This document shows, piece by piece, positions 40,605 through 49,870 of a DNA stretch of 64,000 nt. Position 1 is the stretch's first letter; every line of letters begins with the position of its first letter. The notes beneath the pieces are model-generated. The model made no database searches. It saw only the letters and a list, made by a program, of their open reading frames with translations, and was not told where the DNA came from. The position numbers and the translations under genes were made by a program. Where the stretch lies: the NCBI RefSeq assembly GCF_000689415.1, contig NZ_HG322950.1:5277501-5341500 (forward strand), given 5' to 3'. The stretch is from Pseudomonas knackmussii B13. GTDB taxonomy: Bacteria; Pseudomonadota; Gammaproteobacteria; Pseudomonadales; Pseudomonadaceae.

Positions 40605-40657
40605 CATTGGGGCTGGCGGGCGCTAGTCTCTTCGCAGGACGAATGCCTGGAGCTGCC

Positions 40658-41002
40658 ATGGAACTGCTCTGGCTGCCGTTGATGCTGCTGACCAGCTACT
40701 GGTACTTCCAGAGCGCCTCGGCCGGTACATCCCTCCCCTTGCGACTCCTTGTCTCAGCCCATGGCCTGGTCGCGGCGCTATTGCTCATTGGCGCTTTGCT
40801 GGCCGGTTTTAGTGGCTGGCATAGGGATGCGCATGTCGCGGTCTTTCTCTGATTGCAGTTGCTGCCTTTGCTGCTGATCGTCCTTTCCCTGCTGCTGTTT
40901 CGTGGGCCGCGGGAGATCCACTGGCTGCAACTGCTGAACGTCACCGGAATGCTCTGGCCGGGTTTTCTGGGGGCGATGCTCGCAGGTGGAAGGTGGCTCT
41001 GA
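40658..41002 (+). pseudogene. Small membrane protein gene with in-frame TGA
   Basis: The frame from ATG 40658 encodes several hydrophobic segments, stops at TGA 40850-40852 and continues in the same frame without interruption to TGA 41000-41002. The second part (LPLLLIVLSLLLFRGP, then GMLWPGFLGAML) is again membrane-like. Taken together it is a 114-residue membrane protein with three or four helices and one nonsense codon (TGA could derive from TGG). Either a real nonsense mutation or a sequence error. Confidence 0.55.
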
Positions 41003-41101
41003 ATGGCTCGCCTTTGGCTCCACAGATCATTTTCCGTCCTGCCCAGTTGTGGTACTTAAGAGCACCCCGAACCTCCACGAATAACAAGAAGAGGAATCTG
41101 G

Positions 41102-41293
41102 ATGTTCAAACTCCTCCTGCTGGCCAACGTATTGCTGGCCAGCGTATTCGTTTGCGCCCTGAGTTGGACGGTGATCGTCTGGTCGCCGCCGCTGAGCAAA
41201 CCGGTCCGCGTCGAGCACGCTTTCCGCGTGCCAGCCCCGGCGCCACTGCATCAACCGGCTCATCCGTTCTGGTTCGCCCAGGTCATGCTCTGA
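41102..41293 (+). CDS. Small hypothetical protein with N-terminal membrane segment
   Basis: A 63-residue protein behind an AGAGGAATCTGG RBS. One hydrophobic segment (residues about 3-25, LLLLANVLLASVFVCAL) and a Pro/His-rich remainder. Unknown function; possibly a small inner-membrane protein. Confidence 0.5.
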   Translation: MFKLLLLANVLLASVFVCALSWTVIVWSPPLSKPVRVEHAFRVPAPAPLHQPAHPFWFAQVML

Positions 41294-41754
41294 TCGGCAA
41301 TTTCCTCAAGCCTCCCGCCGGTAGCGCTCTCGCCTGCCCCTCCGAATCACGCCCCCGCCGTGTAGGCATCGCCGGACCGCGCCGCTTCCCGGGACGCCGG
41401 CGCGATCGGCGATGGGTTGAGTTTCCCCGCCGGGGCGCTGGTCGGTAATACGGCATTTTCCCGAGACGGAATCAGCCTGTTGCACGGGGGCTCAGGCGAC
41501 AGCTGAGGAAAAAACAGGGCATAAAAAAAACCGCTCCCAGGGGAGCGGCTGAAAGGACGTTGATAGAGCAATCACGATTTTTCAACGTCAGGAGCCGGTT
41601 TCCGCCGCATCGACTGTGCGATACGGCGGAATGGATGAGACAGGTTAGAGACCGTTAGCCTGCGAATAAATTCCGCAGACAGCCATGAACTCTTCGGGAA
41701 AACGTAACAATCCTTGAACGCCCGCCGGCGCGATGCCGGCTGGCCTTGCGGCCG
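41294..41754. other. Intergenic region with oprD terminator
   Basis: No gene is supported in these 461 bases. They hold a minus-strand terminator at 41523-41548 and a weaker hairpin around 41603-41631. The rest shows no coding pattern. Confidence 0.6.
41523..41548 (-). terminator. Terminator downstream of oprD-like gene
   Basis: CCGCTCCC-AG-GGGAGCGG followed on the minus strand by eight T residues; about 205 bases beyond the porin stop. Confidence 0.8.
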
Positions 41755-43083
41755 TCAGAGGATCGACAGCGGGTAGTCGATGATCAGGCGCATCTCGTTG
41801 TTGTCCGCCTCGGCCTGGTCGGTGTTGCCACGGTGGAACGCCTGGCGCAGGCGGAAGGACAGGTCCTTCGCCGGGCCGGACTGCACCACGTATTTGGCTT
41901 CCACGTCGGTCTCGTGGTGGCTGCCGTCGGCACCGTAGCCGTAGGCGCGGTACGGGCTGTCAGCGGCCATGTGCTCGCCGTCGATGTTGGTGCCGTTGAT
42001 GTAGCGGGTCATGAAGCTCAGGCCCGGTACGCCGTAGGTGTCCATCGCCAGGTCGTAGCGAGCCTGCCAGGAGCGCTCGCCCGGACCGTTGAAGTCGGAG
42101 TACTGCACCGAGTTGGCGAGGAAGATCGAATCGCCGGCCGCGCCTGCACCGTTGTCGCCGAAGCCCACGTAGTCGAACGGGGTATCGCCCTGCACCTTCT
42201 GGAAAGCCAGGGTCAGGGTGTGCGCGTGGAGGAAGGAGTAGGCGGTGGCGAACGACCAGGTGGTGTTGTCGATGCGACCGGCCTTGGCCTGGCCATAGTC
42301 GGTGGTCTTGTAGATGTTGAAGTCGAAGTTCAGCGACTGATCGCCGCCCAGGCCCAGGGTGTAGTTGGCGTTGCCGTAGTACTGGCGCCAGATGTCTTCG
42401 AGTTCGGCACCATACAGCGAGACGCTCAGGTCCGGGGTGACGGCATAGCGGCCACCCAGGAAGCTGGCGCTGTCGGCCTCGACGTTGGCGTAGGTGGCGA
42501 AGATGCCGCCGGTGTGGCTGGTGGTCACCGGGCTGGTAGCGGCGGTGTAGTGGCCGGCTTCCAGGTCCAGGTCCTTCACTTCGCTGCTCTTCAGCGCGAA
42601 GCCGCTGGCGGTCTGCGGCATCAGACGCGTGCCGCCGGCAGCGAATACCGGAGCGGTCGGCTGCATGTCGCCGAATTTCAGCTCGGTCTTGGAAACACGA
42701 ATTTTGAGCGCGCCGCCGGCCTTGCCGTAGCTGTCCTGCGGGTCGCCATGGCTGTCCACCGGCAGGTTGCCGGTGCCGGCGTTACCGCCGCCAGCGTCCA
42801 GCTTCAGGCCCAGGTAGCCGAAGGCGTCCACGCCGAAACCGACCGTGCCCTGGGTGTAGCCGGAGCTGTAGTTGGCGAAGAAGCCCTGGGTCCAGTCACG
42901 CTGGTCGCCGGCGCCGTTCTTGCCGTCGTGGTCGTAGTACATGTTGCGCAGCAGCAGGTCGAGGTGGCTGTCCTCGAGGAAGCCCTTGGCGTCGGCCTGG
43001 TCGCTGACGAAAGCGTCGGCGTGGGCCATCTGGCTGGCGGCGGATACAGCGAGCATCAGCAGGCTGAGTTTGACGTGCTTCAT
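41755..43083 (-). CDS. OprD family outer-membrane porin
   Basis: A 442-residue porin with signal peptide (LSLLMLAVSAASQMAHADA, cleavage near residue 23). Mature sequence starts with SDQADAKGFLEDSHLDLLLR, the usual OprD family opening, and alternates short aromatic beta strands through to a hydrophobic end. These 18-stranded barrels take up basic amino acids, peptides or aromatic acids. The substrate is not readable; no adjacent catabolic gene shares its orientation. Confidence 0.9.
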   Translation of the reverse strand: MKHVKLSLLMLAVSAASQMAHADAFVSDQADAKGFLEDSHLDLLLRNMYYDHDGKNGAGDQRDWTQGFFANYSSGYTQGTVGFGVDAFGYLGLKLDAGGGNAGTGNLPVDSHGDPQDSYGKAGGALKIRVSKTELKFGDMQPTAPVFAAGGTRLMPQTASGFALKSSEVKDLDLEAGHYTAATSPVTTSHTGGIFATYANVEADSASFLGGRYAVTPDLSVSLYGAELEDIWRQYYGNANYTLGLGGDQSLNFDFNIYKTTDYGQAKAGRIDNTTWSFATAYSFLHAHTLTLAFQKVQGDTPFDYVGFGDNGAGAAGDSIFLANSVQYSDFNGPGERSWQARYDLAMDTYGVPGLSFMTRYINGTNIDGEHMAADSPYRAYGYGADGSHHETDVEAKYVVQSGPAKDLSFRLRQAFHRGNTDQAEADNNEMRLIIDYPLSIL

Positions 43084-43405
43084 GGTGGTGCCCCTTGTGT
43101 CTTGGAATGCGAGCCGATGTAAGCGTGACGGCACGTTTTTTAAGGCAGAATGAGTGCGCGGCCAGGCTCGCGAGGAGCAGCCGAACGATCGAGAGGTAAT
43201 ACGCGGTCCCCGCTTGTTTTCCCCTGCGGAGTGGGGACACATGATGCCGATTGCGCGGGCGATTTGAACCCGCAATCAGGCAAAGGACTCTTAACAAAAA
43301 TGTAATGAATCCCCGTGCCAGAGCCTTCTCCGAGGTATCAGCCGAGACCGGAAAGCAAGCGGCCGGCATAGCTGCCGGCCGCAAGGTCGCGGTGCGGTCA
43401 GGCGA
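43084..43405. other. Intergenic region with terminator of the EAL-MscS ORF
   Basis: No gene is supported. A perfect hairpin GCGGCCGGCA-TAGC-TGCCGGCCGC (43359-43382) lies 24 bases beyond the stop of the large ORF and acts on minus-strand transcripts. The rest holds the oprD leader, AT-rich near 43290-43310. Confidence 0.6.
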
Positions 43406-46400
43406 TCACTCCGGGTCCTTCGGCGGCTGTGCCGGGGCCTGATACCACTGCTCGCGCGGTACCCATTTCGGCTCGCGCGGATCGCCCAGGTAATGCGGCG
43501 ACATGATCTGCACGCCGTATTCGTTGAACACGTCCTGGATGTTCGCGTGCAGCATGCTCAGCAACTCGGCGCGCGGTTGCGGTCCGCTGGGAACGGCCTG
43601 GGCGACCAGGCGGTACTCCGGGTAGAAGTCCGACAGCGCGGTCTGGAACACGTGCGGCTTTGGCCGCTGCAGGATGCCTTCGGTGCGCCGCGCCGCCTCC
43701 AGCAGCATCGCCTCGACCTGCCGCCAGGGCGTGTCGTAGCCGATGGTCACGGTGGTATCGACCACGTAGCCCGCGCCCTGCACGGTGCGCGAGTAGTTCT
43801 TGGTCACTGCGCCGGTGATGGTCGAGTTGGGGATGGTCAGCACCTCGCCCAGGCCGGTGACGATGGTGGTGGTGAACATGCCGACCACGCTGACCGTGCC
43901 CTCGTGCTCGCCGATGCGGACGAACTCGCCGGGCCGCAGCGTGCGCGTGTAGGTGAGGATCAGCCCCGACGCGGCCTGGCCGACCACGCTGGAGGCGCCC
44001 AGCGAGATCATCAGGCCGATCAGCACCGACAGGCCCTTGAAGGCATCGGTGCCGGAACCGGGGAAGTACGGGTAGGCCATGGCGATGGCAAACAACCAGA
44101 TCGCCAGCGAGGTCAGGCGCTCCGTGGGGATCAGGGTTTCCTGGGTCAGCCAGGGGATGGCGCCCGGCCGCGACAGGCGCTGCAGCAGACGCCGGCTGAA
44201 GGCGCTGATGCCACGGGCGATGAAGAAGATCGCCATGACCACGGCCAGGCCGGGAATCGCGTTGACCATGCCGGTCAGCAGGTAGGTCGCCAGCTCCAGC
44301 AGGTAGCTGTTGAGGCTCTCGCCCCAGGGCCGGGTATAGGGGAAGCGCGCGAGCACGAAGCTCAGCCATTCGTAGCTGGCCAGCAGCACGAGGATCCAGT
44401 ACAGCAGCGAGGCCACCCGGCGGATCAGCGGGAAGAGGAAGCCGGTGTCGATCAGCGGCGTGTGGCCGATCTTCAGGCTCTCGGCGTGGCGATTCATGAC
44501 CCGTACCAGCACTGCGAGCAGCTTGCCGCGCATCCAGTGCAGCGCGCGCAGCAGCGCCAGGTAGATGAGCGTGGCGATGCTCGCGGCCGCCGCCGCGACC
44601 AGCAGGAAGCGCAGGCTGCGCGCCTCCTGGCTTTCGACGACTACCTGGCGCAGGCGCTCGGCCGCCTGCTGGGCTGCTTCATGCACGCTGCTGTCGTCCG
44701 GACCGAGGTCGTTGGGGGTGACGAAGAAGGCGCGGCGGTCGGCGAGCAGGACCATGTAGCTGTTCTGCACGCTATCCACGGTCACCGTCAGTTCCGCGTG
44801 ACCTTCCAGCGCCTCGTCGATCGCAGCCTTGGCCCGGGCGACGCGGATTTCCGGGCTCTCGCCGAGCAGATTGCCGCGAAACACCATGATGCTGCGGTTT
44901 GCGACCTTCAGTTCCGCCGTCGCCGGCGCGGCGCTCGTCGCATCGGCCGTATCCGCCGCCTTCGCGGTGCAGACGCAGCACAGCAGCAAAACCATCAACG
45001 ACCACAGATACGCCCTGATGCGCATAGATCCGACCACCCCATTGCTACGAATTCGTCCATAAAAATTCGAAACGTCGCTTCGCAGCGTAGCCCAGCCGCT
45101 ACCGATGGACGGTGGGGCGGGGCAGCCGATGTCGAGCGCTTCCAACTGGCGTTGCAGGCGCCAGGTGGTGACCTGGTCCGCGCTCATCGGGCGGCTGAAG
45201 TAGTAACCCTGGGCGATGTCGCAGCCCAGGCGTTCGAGCGCCTCGGCGGTGGCGGCATCCTCCACGCCCTCGGCGACCACCTGCATGCCGAAGTTGTGCC
45301 CGAGGGCCACGGTGGACTGCACGATCATCGCGTCGGAGAAGTTGCTGGTCATGGCCGAGACGAAGGTGCGGTCGATCTTCAGCACCTGCACCGGCAGGCG
45401 CTTGAGATAGGCCAGCGAGGAGTAGCCGGTGCCGAAGTCGTCGATCGACAGCGTCACGCCCAGGTCGCGGATCGCCTGCAGGCTGCGCAGGGCCATTTCC
45501 GGATCCTCGAGCAGGGTGCCCTCGGTCACCTCCAGCTCGATCAGCTCGGCCGCCACCTGGTGCTCGTTCAGCAGCGACTGCAACTCGCTGACGAAGTGCG
45601 GGTTGCGCAGGTTGTTGGCGCTGATGTTGATCGCCATGCAGGTGCCCAGGCCGCGCTCGCTCCACTGGCGCAGTTGACGCAGGGCCTCGTTGAGCACCCA
45701 GTGGGTGAGCGGGTGGATGAGCTCGGTGGACTCGGCCAGGGGGATGAACTCGCTGGGCGGCACCATGCCGCGCTCGGGGTGGTCCCAGCGCAGCAGCGCC
45801 TCGAAGCCGACTACCTGACGGTCGCTCAGACGCACCTTGGGCTGGAAGTGCAGATGCAGGCCGCCCTCGCGGATCGCCCGGCCCAGCCCGGTGTGCATGG
45901 CCAGGCGTTCGGGGGTGTAGTTGTCGTCGCTGCGCTGGTAGAGCACGAAGTCGCGGCGGCTGTTCTTCGCCTGGTACATGGCGATGTCCGCGCAGCGCAG
46001 CAGGTCGCCCGGGTTGTCGCCGTGCTCCGGGTAGCTGGCCACGCCGATGCTGGCCGCCAGTTCGATCTGGATGCCGCCGGCCAGCAGCGGCTGGCCGAGC
46101 ACCTGGCCGACCCCCTGGCAGAGCCCGGTGATCGCCACCTCGTCCAGCAGGTGGCTGGTCACGATGGCCATTTCGTCGCCCCCCAGGCGGGCGATGTCCG
46201 CGTCCTGGGTGCGCAGCCAGCCGCCCAGGCGCTTGCCGACTTCCTGCAGCACGGCGTCGCCGTGCTGGTGACCGAGGGTGTCGTTGACTTCCTTGAAGCG
46301 GTTCATGTCCAGCAGCAGCACGGCGAAACGCTGCTCCGGCCGGGTGGCGATGCGCTGCTCGATGTCGCGCACCAGCCAGTAGCGGTTCGGCAAGCCGGTC

Positions 46401-47782
46401 AGCGAGTCGTGGCTGGCCAGGTACTCCTGTTCTGCGAGATAGCGCTTGCGCTCGGTGATGTCGTGCAGCACCAGCATCAGCAGGGTGTTGTTCTGCCAGC
46501 GAAACAACGTGGCGTGGGCTTCGCAGTCAAGCGGCTGCTGGTTGTCGCGACGCAGGAACTGCCATTCGCAGTCCACCTGGCGCTGTGCGCCGCTGAGCAG
46601 GTTGCCCAGGTTGGCGCGACTGGCGATCAGCGACAGCCGGCCATCGGGCTGGAACTTGGGCGACAGCTCCGAGGGCAGCATGCCGATCAGCGCCTCCGGC
46701 GCCGCCACGCCGAACATCTGCCCGGCTCGCTGGTTGGCGGCCTGGACGCGGCCATCGACGCCGATAAGCAGGACGCCGTCGTTGATGTCGGTGAACAGCT
46801 GCCGGTAGAAGCGCCCGTTCTGGCTGATCTCGCCGATCAGCAGGCGCAGTTGCCAGGCCGCCAAGCCGATCGCCAGCGCACTGATGAGCAACAGGGCGGC
46901 GCTGAATGCGGTGCGCTTGAGCCAGGGAATCAGGAAGCTGGCGGTGGTCTGTCCGACCACGGCGTGGATCGGGAAGCTGGCCGAAGGCGCGTCAGCGAAC
47001 AGGGTATTGCTGCCGTCGATACTCGGCCCCTCGACCACCGCGAAGCGCGGTATCTCCAGGCGCTTGCGCGGTGGCGAGCCCGCCGGCAACGGCAGGCCGA
47101 CGTAGCCGCTCGGTTCAGGCATGCGGTAGAGGATCATGCCGTCGTTGTCGATCATGCCGGCGTTCATCTCGGCGGCGAGCCCCAGGCGGCGCAGCAGCTC
47201 GCCGATGCGGTCGGCATCGATCAGCGCGCCGACCCGCTGGATCCGGCCCTTGGCATCGCGCTGGCCGATCAGCATCGGCAGGTACAGGTTGTTGCTGCTG
47301 GGCAGACGCTGCACGCGCCCGAAGATCGGGCGCTCGCCGACTTCCAGAGGGAACTGCCCGGCCAGCGCCTTGAACTCTTCGCTGGCCGGATGCCCGCGGT
47401 TGTCCACGGCCAGGGCCCGGTCATCGCGCACCACGAAGAGGTAGGCCGAGATCGGGTCGTAGCGCATGGCCTTGGCCAGGACCTCCAGGGTGTCCTGGTC
47501 ACTCGTCACGCCCGTTGCATTGAGGTCGTCGGCGACGACGTACATGCTCGCGTAGCTCTGCAGCAGGAGGGAGCTGATGTAGCCCTCCAGGGAGCGCGCG
47601 AGCGCGGAGATGTTCTGCCGCACCAGGGCGGAGCTGCTGCTGTAGTCGCGGTAGCTGCTCCAGCCGCTGATGCCGATGAGCAGAACCAGAACCAGCAAGA
47701 CGCCAGAATAGAAGGTCACGCCGATGCGTTGGCGGCGGGTGGCTCCTCGGGCATGGGCGAAGAAATCGAGATTGCTGGTCAT
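43406..47782 (-). CDS. Sensor-PAS-GGDEF-EAL protein fused to a MscS-type mechanosensitive channel
   Basis: A single 1458-codon ORF. Residues 21-41 and 292-314 are membrane helices that enclose a periplasmic sensor; a PAS domain (about 325-445) and GGDEF (454-620, signature GGDEM at 534-538) follow; EAL (about 640-880) keeps EALLRW and DDFGTGYSS. After a 33-residue linker a second signal-like segment starts at Met 920 (45025), then a periplasmic part, several membrane helices and an MscS beta/C-terminal domain (SSVVGQAASGLILTYTRTLR, IPNSTITGAV). It is probably two former genes joined in frame; internal start at 45025 could also produce the 539-residue channel alone. Confidence 0.8.
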   Translation of the reverse strand: MTSNLDFFAHARGATRRQRIGVTFYSGVLLVLVLLIGISGWSSYRDYSSSSALVRQNISALARSLEGYISSLLLQSYASMYVVADDLNATGVTSDQDTLEVLAKAMRYDPISAYLFVVRDDRALAVDNRGHPASEEFKALAGQFPLEVGERPIFGRVQRLPSSNNLYLPMLIGQRDAKGRIQRVGALIDADRIGELLRRLGLAAEMNAGMIDNDGMILYRMPEPSGYVGLPLPAGSPPRKRLEIPRFAVVEGPSIDGSNTLFADAPSASFPIHAVVGQTTASFLIPWLKRTAFSAALLLISALAIGLAAWQLRLLIGEISQNGRFYRQLFTDINDGVLLIGVDGRVQAANQRAGQMFGVAAPEALIGMLPSELSPKFQPDGRLSLIASRANLGNLLSGAQRQVDCEWQFLRRDNQQPLDCEAHATLFRWQNNTLLMLVLHDITERKRYLAEQEYLASHDSLTGLPNRYWLVRDIEQRIATRPEQRFAVLLLDMNRFKEVNDTLGHQHGDAVLQEVGKRLGGWLRTQDADIARLGGDEMAIVTSHLLDEVAITGLCQGVGQVLGQPLLAGGIQIELAASIGVASYPEHGDNPGDLLRCADIAMYQAKNSRRDFVLYQRSDDNYTPERLAMHTGLGRAIREGGLHLHFQPKVRLSDRQVVGFEALLRWDHPERGMVPPSEFIPLAESTELIHPLTHWVLNEALRQLRQWSERGLGTCMAINISANNLRNPHFVSELQSLLNEHQVAAELIELEVTEGTLLEDPEMALRSLQAIRDLGVTLSIDDFGTGYSSLAYLKRLPVQVLKIDRTFVSAMTSNFSDAMIVQSTVALGHNFGMQVVAEGVEDAATAEALERLGCDIAQGYYFSRPMSADQVTTWRLQRQLEALDIGCPAPPSIGSGWATLRSDVSNFYGRIRSNGVVGSMRIRAYLWSLMVLLLCCVCTAKAADTADATSAAPATAELKVANRSIMVFRGNLLGESPEIRVARAKAAIDEALEGHAELTVTVDSVQNSYMVLLADRRAFFVTPNDLGPDDSSVHEAAQQAAERLRQVVVESQEARSLRFLLVAAAAASIATLIYLALLRALHWMRGKLLAVLVRVMNRHAESLKIGHTPLIDTGFLFPLIRRVASLLYWILVLLASYEWLSFVLARFPYTRPWGESLNSYLLELATYLLTGMVNAIPGLAVVMAIFFIARGISAFSRRLLQRLSRPGAIPWLTQETLIPTERLTSLAIWLFAIAMAYPYFPGSGTDAFKGLSVLIGLMISLGASSVVGQAASGLILTYTRTLRPGEFVRIGEHEGTVSVVGMFTTTIVTGLGEVLTIPNSTITGAVTKNYSRTVQGAGYVVDTTVTIGYDTPWRQVEAMLLEAARRTEGILQRPKPHVFQTALSDFYPEYRLVAQAVPSGPQPRAELLSMLHANIQDVFNEYGVQIMSPHYLGDPREPKWVPREQWYQAPAQPPKDPE

Positions 47783-48027
47783 GGGTTCCGTCTACGACTG
47801 CAGCGAGAATGCCGCGACAAGGGTATGGCATAGAGCCATCAACCCGATACGACTATTACATTAGTCAGGCTTATCGGCCGGCAGACGGGAAAATCCAGGC
47901 GCCATCCGCCGAGCGGCGGGCTTCAGCGGTTCGTCTCATGGAGCTAGAGCGGTCGCGTCGTCGGGCATGACCATGTAGTCATGCACTTTGGCGGAAATAG
48001 CACAGACGTCCCAACCGCGCGAAAGCC

Positions 48028-49059
48028 TCAGCTGCTCTCGCGCACCATCAGCTCGAAGCCGAGGTCGACCACCGGCTCGGCTACAGCCCGTCCACCGATC
48101 AGCGCCAGCAACTGCTCGGCCGCCCGCTGACCGATGGCCTGGCGCGGCGTGCGGATGCTCGACAGGCGCGGGACCATGAACTCGGAGCTCGGCAGGTCGT
48201 TGAAGCCCACCACAGCGACCCGCTCGGGCACCGGGATGCCACTGCGCAGCGCTTCGAGCAAGGCCCCCTGGGCCAGGTCGTCGTTGCCGAAGAAGATGCC
48301 GTCGACATCCGGCTGGCTGGCCAGCAACTGGCGGAACAGCTCACCGCCAAGGCCGACCGAGGAAGGCCGCGGGGTGAGCAGCTCCAGCGCCGGGTCGTAG
48401 CAGCCGGCCTGCTGCAGGGCGCGGCGGAAACCCTCGCCGCGCAACAGGGTGCGCTGGTCGAGTTGCGCGCCGACATAGGCCAGCCGGCGGCGCCCGCGCG
48501 CCAGCAGGTGCTCGGCGGCGGCAGCACCGGCGCGCAACTGGGAGAAGCCGACGCAGTGCAGGCCCGGGCTGTTGTCCAGGTCCATCATGTAGACGCAGGG
48601 AATGCCGCTGGACTCGACCATCCGTCGGGCGCTTTCGGTGCGCTCGAATCCGGTCAGCAGCATGCCGCGCGGCTGGTAGGCCAGGTAGTTGCGGATCAGC
48701 GTCTCCTCTTCGTCGCGCGAGTAGTGGAAGTTGCCGATCAGCACTTCCAGGCCCTGCGGACGCAGCACGCCGTGGATGGCTTCGAGGGTATCGACGAACA
48801 GCTGGTTGGACAGCGACGGCACCAGCACCACCACGCTGTGGCTCTGCGCCGAGGCCAGCGCCCGTGCCGCCGGATTGGCCACATAGCCCAACTCGCGGGC
48901 CGCCTCCTGGACCTTGAGCACCAGCGCCTCGGCCACGCTGCTGACCCCGCGCAAGGCGCGCGAGGCGGTGATCGGGCTGACGCCGGCACGCTGGGCAACT
49001 TCGTTGAGGGTCGGGCGACCGCTGGCGCGGGAGTTCTTGTCGTTCTTCTGGACGGTCAT
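48028..49059 (-). CDS. gntR: LacI-family regulator of gluconate genes
   Basis: A 343-residue LacI-type repressor. HTH near residues 15-40 (PTLNEVAQRAGVSPITASRA), hinge ANPAARALAS, then a sugar-binding periplasmic-like domain. It precedes, on the opposite strand, gluconokinase and permease genes, and the region between holds a 14-base operator. By comparison with the P. aeruginosa locus it should be the gluconate repressor GntR. ATG 49059 is preferred to a TTG upstream. Confidence 0.85.
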   Translation of the reverse strand: MTVQKNDKNSRASGRPTLNEVAQRAGVSPITASRALRGVSSVAEALVLKVQEAARELGYVANPAARALASAQSHSVVVLVPSLSNQLFVDTLEAIHGVLRPQGLEVLIGNFHYSRDEEETLIRNYLAYQPRGMLLTGFERTESARRMVESSGIPCVYMMDLDNSPGLHCVGFSQLRAGAAAAEHLLARGRRRLAYVGAQLDQRTLLRGEGFRRALQQAGCYDPALELLTPRPSSVGLGGELFRQLLASQPDVDGIFFGNDDLAQGALLEALRSGIPVPERVAVVGFNDLPSSEFMVPRLSSIRTPRQAIGQRAAEQLLALIGGRAVAEPVVDLGFELMVRESS

Positions 49060-49092
49060 CGGCTGGCTTGCCAAACAAAAATCGAGGCACTA

Positions 49093-49106
49093 AGGTAGCG
49101 CTGTCT
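49093..49106. promoter_or_regulatory. GntR operator 1
   Basis: AGGTAGCGCTGTCT, 13 of 14 bases identical to the two other copies; upstream of gntR. Confidence 0.75.
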
Positions 49107-49243
49107 CGCGAGCCGGGCAATTGCCTGCAACCGCCTCTGGCGGCCCCGCCCCTCGCAGCGGCCATACAGCCGCCGACAGATCGCAACCACCTAAAATGAC
49201 AAGAAAGCGGAGGCAGCCCCATGCTTTTGGCTTCGACTTTTAA

Positions 49244-49257
49244 AGATAGCGCTGTCT
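49244..49257. promoter_or_regulatory. GntR operator 2
   Basis: AGATAGCGCTGTCT, an imperfect palindrome around GCGC, 17 bases before the gluconokinase start. Confidence 0.8.
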
Positions 49258-49274
49258 CCGCACCGAGGTGCGAC

Positions 49275-49796
49275 ATGCTCCCCACCATCCAGGCCCTGCT
49301 GATCATGGGCGTCTCCGGCTGCGGCAAGTCCAGCGTCAGCCAGGCCATCTGCGGCCTCAGCGGCGCCCACGGCATCGAAGGCGACGCCTTCCACCCGGCT
49401 GCGAACATCGAGAAGATGCGCGCCGGCATGCCCCTCACCGACGACGACCGCGCCGGCTGGCTGGAAATCCTCGCCGAGCAGTTGCGCCAGTCCCTGGCCG
49501 CCGGCCAACGCCCGGTGCTGACCTGTTCGGCGCTCAAGCTCGCCTATCGCGAACGCCTGCGCCAGGCCGTACCCGGCCTGGGCGTGGTGTTCCTCGAATT
49601 GCCCCGAGGTGTCGCCGCCCAGCGCGTCGCCGAGCGCCCCGGCCACTTCATGCCGGCGACCCTGGTGGACAGCCAGTTCGCCACCCTCGAAGCCCCCCAC
49701 GACGAGCCGCTGACCCTGGCGGTCGATGCGACCCTGCCGGTCGAACGCATCGCCGAACAGGCCCTGGCCTGGTGGCGAGCGCACGATTCGCTCTGA
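49275..49796 (+). CDS. gntK: Gluconokinase
   Basis: A 173-residue kinase with Walker A MGVSGCGKSS (near residue 9), the substrate-binding GDAFHP segment and AGMPLTDDDR, all typical of GntK. It converts gluconate to 6-phosphogluconate, the entry into the Entner-Doudoroff pathway. The ATG at 49275 lies after operator 2; the earlier frame includes the operator and is not used. Confidence 0.95.
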   Translation: MLPTIQALLIMGVSGCGKSSVSQAICGLSGAHGIEGDAFHPAANIEKMRAGMPLTDDDRAGWLEILAEQLRQSLAAGQRPVLTCSALKLAYRERLRQAVPGLGVVFLELPRGVAAQRVAERPGHFMPATLVDSQFATLEAPHDEPLTLAVDATLPVERIAEQALAWWRAHDSL

Positions 49797-49818
49797 GCCG
49801 ATTTGCCACACGCGCAAA

Positions 49819-49832
49819 AGATAGCGCTGTCT
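49819..49832. promoter_or_regulatory. GntR operator 3
   Basis: AGATAGCGCTGTCT, identical to operator 2, between gntK and the permease gene, 38 bases before its start. Confidence 0.8.
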
Positions 49833-49870
49833 CATACTCCTGACACAACAAAGACAAGGGAGCCCCTGCC

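Noticed and set aside
43493..47833. A 1446-codon open frame on the plus strand
   Set aside because: Antisense shadow of the GGDEF-EAL-MscS gene; low-complexity composition without recognisable domains.
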